Of a stretch of 64,000 bases of DNA, positions 44,920-52,788 are shown piece by piece. Origin of the DNA: Cerasicoccus frondis (GTDB lineage Bacteria; Verrucomicrobiota; Verrucomicrobiia; Opitutales; Cerasicoccaceae); contig JAVDPC010000014.1 of assembly GCA_031296915.1 (NCBI GenBank), positions 1 to 64,000 on the forward strand. Reading direction: 5' to 3'. The position numbers were made by a program, and so were the translations under genes. The notes beneath the pieces were generated by a model. It was not told the origin of the DNA. It saw nothing but the letters and a program-made list of their open reading frames with translations, and made no database searches. Position 1 is the stretch's first letter; every line of letters begins with the position of its first letter.

Positions 44920-47334
44920 ATGAGCTACCCCGACTTTCGCATTGCTCCACCTACGATTGAACGCCTTGCTGGTGACGCTAAGTTGCAGATTGGTCACCCC
45001 GCCGAATGTGCATCCTGGGTTTGGTCGCCGCAGAAAATTGATGCGGAAGTGGCCTTTGTTGAATTCACACTCGAGTTTGATTGGGCCGATGATGACCGTC
45101 CTTTGACTATTCATGTGACTGCTGATCAGCGTTACCAACTCTATTTAGATGGGCGGGATGTGGCGTTTGGGCCGGACCGAAGCGACGTGCTTCACTGGTC
45201 GGTCTCGACACTGAGTATACCGGTTTCGTCCGGTCGACATACACTCAAGGCCTTGGTTTGGGTATTGCCTTTGGCGGAAGATCCTACGCCTAGTCCTGAT
45301 GAATTGAAGCCATTGGGGGAGTTTGCCGTCATTGCGCCGATGGCGCAAATGTCTTATCGTGGCGGCTTTTTACTTTGCGCTGCAGAGTTGGTTGACGCTG
45401 AGCTGATCAACACGGGGAAGGCGCCTTGGAAGTGTCGCGATATTTCGGATGCGGTTAGTTTAAGGCGAGTGAGTAACTTGAGCTACCATGATATTGGGCC
45501 GTCTTTTACTATCGATTTGGACAAGTGGTTTCTGCAGTCGGAACTCGTGCCTGCGGCGGTCATCCGAGGTCCAATGGAAAATCAGGTTACTGGTGTTGTG
45601 CGCCAAGGCTGGGCGTTGGATGGCGCATACCTGCCTGAGCAAAAACGGATACATGTCGCCTGCGGAAAAATCCGTGCAACCCGCGCGCCGTCTTCTGAGG
45701 CATGGCAGGATGCAGGGGGAGTTGAAAGGGCAGGCTGGCAGGCTTTGCTTTGCGATGCAAAGTCGCTTGTGATTCCAGCGGAAAGCAGCATCGAAGTTCT
45801 TTGGGATTTTGAGGAATACTTGTGCGGCTATCCGTACTTCGAAGCAGAAGGCGGCGATGCTACGATCAGTATTGAATGGGCGGAGTCGCTTTACCACTGT
45901 GAAGGTGGGCAGGAGCTCAACGCCAACTGCGGCAAGGGCAATCGCAGTGAAGTCAGCGGCAAGTGCTGGCTTGGGTTTGGCGATGTTTATCAGTTACCCA
46001 AAGCTACTACTGGAGTGATCAGCCCGCTGATCTGGTGGCGCTCTGGGCGCTATCTGCGCATTAGGATGAAGACTGGATCACAGTCCGTTGCGCTGAAGCG
46101 CTTACAAGTCGTAAGTACAGGCTATCCTTTTGAACTAAGCTCGCAATGGGAATCCAGCGACATTGAGTGGGACGCTGTAATGACGTTGATGACAAAAGGG
46201 TTAGAAGTTGCCGGGCACGAGACTTGGACAGACTGCCCTTATTACGAACAGATGATGTATGTTGGCGACACTCGTTTGCATGGCCTGTCGAACTTTACCA
46301 GCTATCGCGATGATCGCTTAACCCGGCGCGCCATTGAGCTGTTTGACATGTCGAGGATTGGTTCGGCGGGGCAATTGATCTCGGAGCGCTACCCTTGTCA
46401 TTTGCGTCAGGAGAGTTCGACCTACGCGATGATTTGGGTGTGGATGGTGCATGATTTTCTGATGTGGCGGGATGATTTTGACTTCGTGCGCGAACGCTTG
46501 GTTGGCATGCGGAGTTTTCTGGAGACTATGTTCCAGCTCCTGACTAATGAGGGTGTGCTTGGGGCAGTTCCCGGATGGCCGTTTATCGATTGGGACCCCG
46601 GCTGGAATGCCGGTTGCGGTCCAGGTGTGCGCGAGGGTGATTCATCAATCCTAAGTTTACATCTGGTGCTAACGCTGCAGGCGGCGGCGCAAATTGAAGC
46701 TGCGGTGGGTGACCCGCTGATGCAGCAGCGCTATCTGCAAAAAGCAGAAGAGCTGATGGACGGTATTGTGCGTGTATACTGGGATAGTAAGCGGAACTTG
46801 CTTCTCGACTCACGTCTTTCGGCGAAGACAAGCGAGCATGCGCAGATTCTGGCTTTGCTCACTGGTTGGCTGAGTGAGGAGCACGAAGCGGCCTGTCTGG
46901 ATGCATTGCTGAATGCGGACTTGGATGCCCGCTGCACAATCTACTTTTCACACTATTTGCTGGAAGTATTGGGGCGTTACGGGCTGCACGAGGTCTATTT
47001 TGAAAAGCTAGCATTCTGGCGAGCTTTGTTGGGGCAAGGCTTCGTCTCACTGCCGGAAGCGCCGGAGCCATCGCGGAGTGATTGCCATGGCTGGGGTGCG
47101 CACCCAATGTTTCACAGCTATGCGACTGTGGCCGGAGTTCGTCCCGCTGCACCTGGCTTCGCCAAGATTAAGGTGCAGCCAATGCCCGGTCCGTTGAAGC
47201 ATTTTAAAGCCGAAGTGGTACACCCGCAGGGCTTGGTTGTTGTCAGCGGGCAGCGTCAGGATAGTAAAATGTTGATTGAAGTCTCGGCGCCAGCGGGCAT
47301 TGAGGTCGAGTTGGATGAAACATACTGCGGATGA
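44920..47334 (+). CDS. Alpha-L-rhamnosidase-like glycoside hydrolase (GH78-like)
   Basis: The 804-residue protein has two N-terminal beta-sandwich regions (about residues 1-380) with an accessory domain. An (alpha/alpha)6 barrel follows (about 410-700), with TWTDCPYYEQMMYVGDTRLH, SERYPCHLRQESSTYAMIWV and VPGWPFIDWDPGWNAGCGPG holding acidic residues expected for the inverting mechanism. A C-terminal sandwich (about 710-804) completes it. This is the GH78 layout, though distant (WTDCPYYEQ in place of the usual CPQRDER). No signal peptide is seen, so it may act on imported oligosaccharides. It contains an in-frame CTTTGC-GAT-GCAAAG palindrome (LLCDAKS). The SGNH gene follows after 6 bp. Confidence 0.82.
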   Translation: MSYPDFRIAPPTIERLAGDAKLQIGHPAECASWVWSPQKIDAEVAFVEFTLEFDWADDDRPLTIHVTADQRYQLYLDGRDVAFGPDRSDVLHWSVSTLSIPVSSGRHTLKALVWVLPLAEDPTPSPDELKPLGEFAVIAPMAQMSYRGGFLLCAAELVDAELINTGKAPWKCRDISDAVSLRRVSNLSYHDIGPSFTIDLDKWFLQSELVPAAVIRGPMENQVTGVVRQGWALDGAYLPEQKRIHVACGKIRATRAPSSEAWQDAGGVERAGWQALLCDAKSLVIPAESSIEVLWDFEEYLCGYPYFEAEGGDATISIEWAESLYHCEGGQELNANCGKGNRSEVSGKCWLGFGDVYQLPKATTGVISPLIWWRSGRYLRIRMKTGSQSVALKRLQVVSTGYPFELSSQWESSDIEWDAVMTLMTKGLEVAGHETWTDCPYYEQMMYVGDTRLHGLSNFTSYRDDRLTRRAIELFDMSRIGSAGQLISERYPCHLRQESSTYAMIWVWMVHDFLMWRDDFDFVRERLVGMRSFLETMFQLLTNEGVLGAVPGWPFIDWDPGWNAGCGPGVREGDSSILSLHLVLTLQAAAQIEAAVGDPLMQQRYLQKAEELMDGIVRVYWDSKRNLLLDSRLSAKTSEHAQILALLTGWLSEEHEAACLDALLNADLDARCTIYFSHYLLEVLGRYGLHEVYFEKLAFWRALLGQGFVSLPEAPEPSRSDCHGWGAHPMFHSYATVAGVRPAAPGFAKIKVQPMPGPLKHFKAEVVHPQGLVVVSGQRQDSKMLIEVSAPAGIEVELDETYCG
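45748..45762. repeat. Mini-palindrome CTTTGC-GAT-GCAAAG inside GH78-like gene
   Basis: The 15-bp perfect hairpin is read in frame as LCDAK. Identical in sequence to the copies at 43475 and 48181. Confidence 0.8.
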
Positions 47335-47340
47335 TATCTT

Positions 47341-48345
47341 ATGAAAAGCATTACACCTAACGAATCCTATTTTCAGGGGGCAATTAGTTTTGAACTGGGC
47401 GCGGATTACATCCGGCCCTGGCGCATTCCATATGATGAATTGGCTTTGTATGAACCCTTCGATCAAGTGCCGGACAAGGCAGGCCGCAGTGCAGGCGTTC
47501 GGTTGCGCTTTAGTACGAACAGTAAGACGATTGAACTGCAAGCGCGCTTTGAAGTAGATAATTTTGCGCTAGTTGATCTCGTATGTGAGAATGAAATCTT
47601 GGCGTCGCATGGCGCAGCGGGAAACAGTGAAACATATCGTTTCAGCGGCTTGAGCGGCGAGTTGCGCACCTATGAGCTTTGGCTTCCGGTCTTTGCCTAC
47701 AGCTACATCAAACAGCTTCGTGTTGATGCTGACGCGACTTTGCAACCAATGGTGGATGAGCGTGTGCGTTGGTTGACCTACGGTAGCTCAATTTCGCAAT
47801 GTCGGACATGCTATACGCCCGCGCGGGCTTGGCCTGCAGCCGCTGCTCGTGCGTTGGATCTGAATCTGACTTGCCTGGGCTATGGCGGAAACTGTCACCT
47901 GGAGCCGATGATTGGGCGCATGATCCGTGATCGCGGAGCGGACATTATTACGCTTAAGCTGGGCATCAATGTTTATGGCAGTGGTTCGTTGAACCTGCGC
48001 AGCTTCCGTCAAAATACAATCGGGCTCGTGAAGCTTATTCGTGAGAAACACCCCGACACGCCGATTGGCCTGATCACTCCAATCTATAGTTGTGATCGTG
48101 AAGTGAACCCCAATGGGGTGGGGATGACGTTGGAAAACTATCGTGAAGAATTACGCGCCGCATATGAGGCGTTGAAATCACTTTGCGATGCAAAGTTATT
48201 TATGTTTGAGGGAGGTGAATTGTTTGGCGAAGACGATGCACACCTCCTGCCGGATAATTTGCACCCCAATGGCGAAGGTTATGAGCTGATGGGGATGCGT
48301 GCGGCGGCAAAGATATTGCCGGTTTTACTTCAGGCGAGGAAGTAG
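47341..48345 (+). CDS. SGNH/GDSL-family esterase, two-domain
   Basis: The 334-residue protein has an N-terminal beta-sandwich (about residues 1-135) followed by an SGNH hydrolase domain. Motifs: nucleophile block VRWLTYGSSISQCRT, CLGYGGNCHLEPMIG (Gly/Asn block), ADIITLKLGINVYGSGS (Asn) and HLLPDNLHPNGEGYELMG (Asp/His). It resembles two-domain carbohydrate esterases that remove acyl groups from glycans. It follows the GH78-like gene by 6 bp, so they are co-transcribed. It also contains an in-frame CTTTGC-GAT-GCAAAG palindrome (LCDAK). Confidence 0.85.
   Translation: MKSITPNESYFQGAISFELGADYIRPWRIPYDELALYEPFDQVPDKAGRSAGVRLRFSTNSKTIELQARFEVDNFALVDLVCENEILASHGAAGNSETYRFSGLSGELRTYELWLPVFAYSYIKQLRVDADATLQPMVDERVRWLTYGSSISQCRTCYTPARAWPAAAARALDLNLTCLGYGGNCHLEPMIGRMIRDRGADIITLKLGINVYGSGSLNLRSFRQNTIGLVKLIREKHPDTPIGLITPIYSCDREVNPNGVGMTLENYREELRAAYEALKSLCDAKLFMFEGGELFGEDDAHLLPDNLHPNGEGYELMGMRAAAKILPVLLQARK
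48181..48195. repeat. Mini-palindrome CTTTGC-GAT-GCAAAG inside SGNH gene
   Basis: Same 15-mer as at 43475 and 45748, again read in frame as LCDAK. Confidence 0.8.
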
Positions 48346-48441
48346 GTGATCGTTTTGTCGGCTGTCATTTTCTCGCTCTTGGGGAAAGTTTACAGTTGAT
48401 GGCGCTGCTGTACATAATTGGATTCTAAGTAGGTAAAACGC

Positions 48442-48867
48442 GTGCGTAGATGCATTGCTCTGGCTGTTAAGTTTTCATTAATGCTTAGCGTGCTATACTC
48501 CCGCTATGAAATACACCCGGTTTCCCCTGTCGCGCATTATTACAGCGACCGGAAATCACCTCTCCAGAGTCTTGTGCTGCGTAGAGTTGGCCGGTCAGGT
48601 ATACAATTTACCATCACTGCCGGTCGTTTCAATCTGTTGGCAGACGAGCGTGAATCGATGAGCACAGATGCCTACCACGCATTGATTGAAAGCCTGGCGA
48701 ATGTTCAGTTGCTCATTTCGGCTGGGGATAATGTCTGGTTGCAAGATATACCTGTGGTGCCGCGAATCAGCACTAATTTTGCGGTGTTGCTGGATAGCCC
48801 TCGCCGGAGCCGACCGAGTCCTCATCAGCGTCCAGTCACCCGGCCTCCAATAAAACGGAGTCGGTAA
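48442..48867 (+). CDS. Doubtful small protein
   Basis: A GTG-started frame of 141 codons with a mid-section that reads like a protein (SMSTDAYHALIESLANVQLL) but a basic, Pro/Arg-rich tail. No family is recognised and the first 40 residues do not form a convincing signal. A shorter frame starting at the ATG at 48506 overlaps it. It could be a gene remnant. Included because the 1-kb gap otherwise contains no gene. Confidence 0.3.
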   Translation: MRRCIALAVKFSLMLSVLYSRYEIHPVSPVAHYYSDRKSPLQSLVLRRVGRSGIQFTITAGRFNLLADERESMSTDAYHALIESLANVQLLISAGDNVWLQDIPVVPRISTNFAVLLDSPRRSRPSPHQRPVTRPPIKRSR

Positions 48868-49528
48868 GGATAAGGCGTCCGCCGCAATCCTTTGATGGTT
48901 ATGGAATCATTGGAAAGATTCTATGGCGAATGGGTCTTTTGCCCTAATTTTCGAGGTATGTTTTGAATTTTTTGATAAGATCAATTTCGCTTAAAGAATC
49001 TATGTTGCATTCTTTAGTTTTCGTCAGTGATGCTGGCGCATTGGAGGTAAGGCGGTCTCTGACAATCGGTAAATGCTAAGCATTTCACTGATGCGTGATG
49101 CCGGCTTTGTGTAAGTATCTGTAAATCAGTGCCTTGAGGGAATTTTATTCTTTTTCTATCTGCAGGATCTCATGAGATACATTTGGTAGATGTATTTTGT
49201 GGGGCATATGGCCTACTCGGGGTGGGAGTATTTAAAATCTATCGCGAAGAGGCTGTATAATGCTTTACTGGTAGGGCTACATGGCCATACGTATGATGTG
49301 CCATAGGGGCGTTAGATGCGATATCTTTAGTCCTTTAGTTGTTCACATTCATAAAAAATTGATAATATTGGCTTAAGCTTGGCTAACAAAATTCGATTAG
49401 CTTACTAGGCATTTGACCGCATGTTGTGTGGGTTCTGTAACTTACATTTCTATGGGTCTAAATGCTGTCCAAACCACCACGGGATACCTGTCCCAATAAA
49501 TACAAAACAGTACCTAAAAAACGACACC
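48868..49528. other. Long AT-richer intergenic region upstream of Roadblock genes
   Basis: These 661 bp contain no credible gene. They hold a small hairpin AAATGC-TAA-GCATTT (49071-49085), a 12-bp palindrome ATCTCATGAGAT (about 49168) and a CATACGTATG palindrome near 49285 beside GGCCAT/ATGTGCC. Promoter and leader of the downstream operon presumably lie here, but I cannot place the -10 with confidence. Confidence 0.45.
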
Positions 49529-49885
49529 ATGAAAGAAGTAGACCTGTCTGCACTGACTGAAATTAATGGATTTGTAGGCGCATGCCTCGTCGATTCTGAC
49601 AGCGGAATGGTCCTTGGAATGACTGGAGGGGGCGCCTTGAATCTTGAGGCCGCTGCTGCTGGTAATACCGAGGTTGTTAAAGCAAAACGCGCCACGATGA
49701 AGTCGCTGGGCCTGAACGACAAGATCGAAGACATTCTGATCACGCTGGGCACTCAGTACCACTTGTTGCGTCCGCTTTCTTCCAATGAGGCTATGTTCCT
49801 TTACCTGGCTCTGAGCCGCGCCCAGGCAAACCTTGCGATGGCCCGCATCGGTCTGACGAATTTCGAAAAGGGCATCCAGCTCTAA
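49529..49885 (+). CDS. Roadblock/LC7-like protein 1
   Basis: The 118-residue cytoplasmic protein has the Roadblock/LC7 pattern. An N-terminal helix leads into GFVGACLVDSDSGMVLGMTG (two strands with a turn), then a long helix (AAAAGNTEVVKAKRATMKSL), strands KIEDILITLGTQYHLLRPLS and EAMFLYLALSR, and a final helix ANLAMARIGLTNFEKG. Roadblock proteins dimerise and often regulate small GTPases (MglB-type) or organise polar complexes. No GTPase gene is adjacent. The next gene encodes a second, similar protein. Start ATG at 49529; upstream in-frame codons do not look coding. Confidence 0.8.
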   Translation: MKEVDLSALTEINGFVGACLVDSDSGMVLGMTGGGALNLEAAAAGNTEVVKAKRATMKSLGLNDKIEDILITLGTQYHLLRPLSSNEAMFLYLALSRAQANLAMARIGLTNFEKGIQL

Positions 49886-49900
49886 TTCCTTAACAACAAC

Positions 49901-49937
49901 GCACACCTTGCCCTAGGGACAGGGTGTGCCTTTTTTT
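49901..49937 (+). terminator. Terminator directly abutting the next start codon
   Basis: The 7-bp stem GCACACC/GGTGTGC is followed by C and seven T, ending at 49937. The ATG of the next gene starts at 49938. It may be a partial terminator or attenuator setting the ratio of the two Roadblock-like proteins. The only purine-rich ribosome-binding candidate (AGGG, 49921) is in its right arm. Confidence 0.8.
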
Positions 49938-50294
49938 ATGGAAAACAAAGAAGTTTACGACGAGTTTATGGTGCTCACTGAGTGCCGGCACTTTGTGGTC
50001 TACCGTAAAGATACCTCTGCGTTGCTGATGCTGCCCTACAAGCAAGATCATCGCGGCTTTTCGCGTTTCCTCAAGAATTTCAAGAAGTTGGTGCTCCGTA
50101 TTCCAGAAGAAAATGCTCAGGATGGCGACATCAGCAGCATGATTTTGACATGGGGCGACGCTTATTACATATCGCGGTATCTGACCAGCACCCTGTCAGT
50201 GATCGCGGTATTTCCCAAAAATACGAATCTTGGTCTGATCCTGAATCGATTGGAAAAAATTACCGAGACTGTTATTACGGATTTTGATGAATAG
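49938..50294 (+). CDS. Roadblock/LC7-like protein 2
   Basis: The 118-residue protein is the same length as its upstream neighbour and has the same predicted order of helices and strands. It reads ECRHFVVYRKDTSALLMLPY (strand pair), RGFSRFLKNFKKLVLRIPEE (helix), SSMILTWGDAYYISRYLTST and LSVIAVFPKNTNLGLILNRL (strands and closing helix). The final 40 residues line up by eye with those of protein 1 (LITLGTQYHLLRPLSSNEAM...). No catalytic residues are expected. A heterodimer with protein 1 is plausible. The start codon follows a terminator with no spacer, so translation may be regulated. Confidence 0.65.
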   Translation: MENKEVYDEFMVLTECRHFVVYRKDTSALLMLPYKQDHRGFSRFLKNFKKLVLRIPEENAQDGDISSMILTWGDAYYISRYLTSTLSVIAVFPKNTNLGLILNRLEKITETVITDFDE

Positions 50295-50341
50295 GCTCTA
50301 CACGACTTGCTGCATGATCTAAAACTCAACAATAGGATGGG

Positions 50342-51391
50342 ATGAAAGTAGCAGTTTTGCAGTTGCCGGGAACGACCGGTGATCGGGATTTGTACTATGC
50401 CTTGGTGGGCGAGCTACATGTGCGAGCCAGGCTTTTTAATCGCTGGACCAAAAGTTTCTCCGGGGCGGACGCCCTGATCATTCCCGGAGGCGCTTCCTTT
50501 GGCGATCATTTGCGCGCAGGCGCCTTGGCAAAGCTGACTCCCGCCGTGCAGGCCGTTAAAGAATTTGCGGCTGGAGGCGGGCCGGTGCTGGGGATTGGCA
50601 ACGGTTTCCAGGTGCTGTGCGAAGCAGGGCTATTGCCTGGCGCATTGATGGAAAACAATTCAGGTGAGTATCGCTGTGGCGCGCAATCGCTGTTGGTCGA
50701 CGACTCCACTCAGAATTTTAATAAGCGTCGCTTGGGCGAAGATGTTAGTTTACCGATCGGTCACCGTTATGGCAGGTATTGGATCGATAACCACGGCCTC
50801 AACTCACTGAAAGATAAGCAGCAAATTATCTTTCGCTACGAAAACAATCCCAACGGATCTGTTGCCGACATTGCCGGCATTCGGAATGTAGATGAAAATG
50901 TTTTTGGCATGATGCCACATCCGGAAGCGGCGGTCGAACAAAGCATACACATGAATATTACTGGTGCAAAAATCCTCAGGGCGTTTCTGAAGCAACCACG
51001 TGTTGAGCCTAAGAAACCTGCTCTGGAAGGAGAGCTCAAAGAGAAAGTCGAGGCGCTTCTGTTGGAAGGAGCTACCTCTTTGTCCGTGGATCGCATCTAC
51101 GCTTACATCCCGAATTACAACGTGATGCTCACGGTAAACGGGACGCGCAAGATCGATTACCATGATACGGAAGGCGATGTTGGCAAATACATGAAGAAGT
51201 TCATTGCCAATGAGAACGCTGATCCTGTCAGTGACATTGCGACGTCATTCGCCGAGCATGTCGTGATCTCCAGCTCCAAGCCGAAGGTGACGCTCCTCAC
51301 GGTTGGCAATCGACAAAAGACCGCATTGGCGCGATTGCGATTCTCCATCGAGAAATTCCATGAGAACCTAAACGACGCTATCGACGGATAG
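50342..51391 (+). CDS. PurQ-like glutaminase-fold protein without nucleophile, with C-terminal extension
   Basis: The 349-residue protein has residues 1-225 clearly matching PurQ (class I glutamine amidotransferase of FGAM synthase): KVAVLQLPGTTGDRDLYYAL, ALIIPGGASFGDHLRAGALA, VLGIGNGFQVLCEAGLLPGA and VFGMMPHPEAAVEQ. The nucleophilic cysteine of GICNGFQ is glycine here (G86), while H193 and E195 of the triad remain, so glutaminase activity should be lost. Residues about 228-349 are an added domain whose order of strands and helices (DRIYAYIPNYNVMLTVNGTR, EHVVISSSKPKVTLLTVGNR, ALARLRFSIEKF) resembles the Roadblock proteins just upstream. Probably a regulator or scaffold rather than a purine enzyme. 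Confidence 0.85.
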   Translation: MKVAVLQLPGTTGDRDLYYALVGELHVRARLFNRWTKSFSGADALIIPGGASFGDHLRAGALAKLTPAVQAVKEFAAGGGPVLGIGNGFQVLCEAGLLPGALMENNSGEYRCGAQSLLVDDSTQNFNKRRLGEDVSLPIGHRYGRYWIDNHGLNSLKDKQQIIFRYENNPNGSVADIAGIRNVDENVFGMMPHPEAAVEQSIHMNITGAKILRAFLKQPRVEPKKPALEGELKEKVEALLLEGATSLSVDRIYAYIPNYNVMLTVNGTRKIDYHDTEGDVGKYMKKFIANENADPVSDIATSFAEHVVISSSKPKVTLLTVGNRQKTALARLRFSIEKFHENLNDAIDG

Positions 51392-51540
51392 CGCCTTAAC
51401 TACAGTCAGTCCATGCTTCCAGTGGGCTCCAGTGGCAAGGGTAATCTTTGCCGGGCCACTGCCTGCGACCCTTCCCAACGCCTCTCTCTGTTGTTCGTTC
51501 TGTTAGCAAATCTCACTCCAACCCAAAACTAACAAAACCA

Positions 51541-52473
51541 ATGACAAAAATCACACCTCTCTGTCTAGCTGTATTAACTGGATGCCTGGCGCCTCTGGCC
51601 AATGCCGATGAGTCGGTCGGCGCAAACTCAGGATTCGCCAAATCCATCCACCCCGTTACGAACCCTGTCAATTTTGACTCGGCTTTGCCGAGCACGATCA
51701 TTCGTCCCATCTTCCTTTACCAAAGCATGCCCAGCTCGATCAGTACCCAAGCGGGTGATGTGGCGTTGGGCGGCGATCTCCAACTGTATGCGATGCAGGC
51801 GGAAGTTGCCCTGAACGAGCGCTTTTCCATCGTTGCGGCGAAGGACGGCTACATCGTTTTCAATCCGGACAACACGCTGGTCGATGCGGAAGGTTGGGCA
51901 AACCTGGCGGCTGGTGTCAAATGGGCGTTCATCTACGATCCGGAAGACAATCTCGCGATCAGCCTCAAGACCATCATTGAGCTGCCAACCGGCAACACTG
52001 ACGTCTGGCAGGGCGGCAAATACTACGCGATTACGCCTTCGGTCGGTTTCCTGAAAATGTGGGGCGACTTTCAGCTCAGCAGTGAGACCGGTTTCGTTGT
52101 GTCGCTCAATGACAATGGCAGCGATGAGTTCTTCTCTAGTTGGCACGCGAGCTATGGCTTTTGGGATATGTTCTTCCCGCTGGTGGAACTGAACTACTTT
52201 CAGGTCATCAGCCCCGGAAATGGTAATCCTCGCTTTGGCGCACAAGCGGGCGGGGCCGTGCCGTCCATCGTGAACTTTGAAGGTGGCGACTTGGTTAACT
52301 TCGGAGCTTCGAACTCTGATGTTTACAGCAGTATCGTGACGGCGGCAGTCGGTTTCCGCGTTCGTCCTATCGACTCGGTTGACATCGGCGCGGCATTTGA
52401 AGTGCCGGTGACGCAGACTAGCCACAACCTGATGCAAAACCGTGTGACGGTCGACGTCGTCTGGAGTTTCTAG
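51541..52473 (+). CDS. Outer-membrane beta-barrel protein
   Basis: From the ATG at 51541 the protein has 310 residues with a signal peptide (LCLAVLTGCLAPLANA). The remainder is built of alternating hydrophobic strands and turns and ends in the aromatic WSF, the usual C-terminal signal for BAM insertion. Strand pairs such as NLAAGVKWAFIYDPEDNLAI and FQLSSETGFVVSLNDNGSDE suggest a 10-14-strand barrel. Substrate or role unknown; it resembles transporter-like barrels of the MetA-pathway/phenol type only vaguely. A strong terminator follows. Confidence 0.78.
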   Translation: MTKITPLCLAVLTGCLAPLANADESVGANSGFAKSIHPVTNPVNFDSALPSTIIRPIFLYQSMPSSISTQAGDVALGGDLQLYAMQAEVALNERFSIVAAKDGYIVFNPDNTLVDAEGWANLAAGVKWAFIYDPEDNLAISLKTIIELPTGNTDVWQGGKYYAITPSVGFLKMWGDFQLSSETGFVVSLNDNGSDEFFSSWHASYGFWDMFFPLVELNYFQVISPGNGNPRFGAQAGGAVPSIVNFEGGDLVNFGASNSDVYSSIVTAAVGFRVRPIDSVDIGAAFEVPVTQTSHNLMQNRVTVDVVWSF

Positions 52474-52500
52474 CGTTAGTTCCCCCCATATAACGTCCCT

Positions 52501-52529
52501 GGGTCGCAGCGAAAGCTGCGGCCCTTTTT
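52501..52529 (+). terminator. Intrinsic terminator with GNRA loop
   Basis: The 10-bp stem GGGTCGCAGC/GCTGCGGCCC is closed by a GAAA tetraloop and followed by five T. It lies 27 bp after the barrel gene. A second small stem AGAGCAA/TTGCTCT follows at about 52536-52563. Confidence 0.88.
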
Positions 52530-52654
52530 ATCTCAAGAGCAATGGCAGTTTTAATTGCTCTAGAGATAAATGCGCTTGCGAGGGTGGGGGATAACCATGT
52601 TGGGCTATTTAGCCTAACGGTTTATATTTTTCACCCGATGCTACTTGTGGTGTA

Positions 52655-52703
52655 TTGACACGTGCAAACGTCTGAGGTTTTATTTTAGCCTAATGCGTTA
52701 GGC
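52655..52703 (+). promoter_or_regulatory. Possible promoter with operator-like palindrome
   Basis: A perfect -35 TTGACA (52655-52660) is followed after 17 bp by a weak -10 (TTTTAT). Just downstream is the palindrome GCCTAA-TGCG-TTAGGC (52688-52703), with a related half-site AGCCTAACGG at about 52611. This could be a repressor site for the secreted beta-helix gene at 52789. Confidence 0.4.
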
Positions 52704-52788
52704 GCTTCCTTTAATGTCTATCTCTCGTTAAGGCTCCTTTGGCCTTGGCATACCCGGAATCCAACAACTCCAACAAAAGTTACCCCCT

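Noticed and set aside
48506..48661. Alternative 51-codon frame overlapping the doubtful 48442 gene
   Set aside because: Too short and without motifs to prefer over the longer frame; both remain uncertain.
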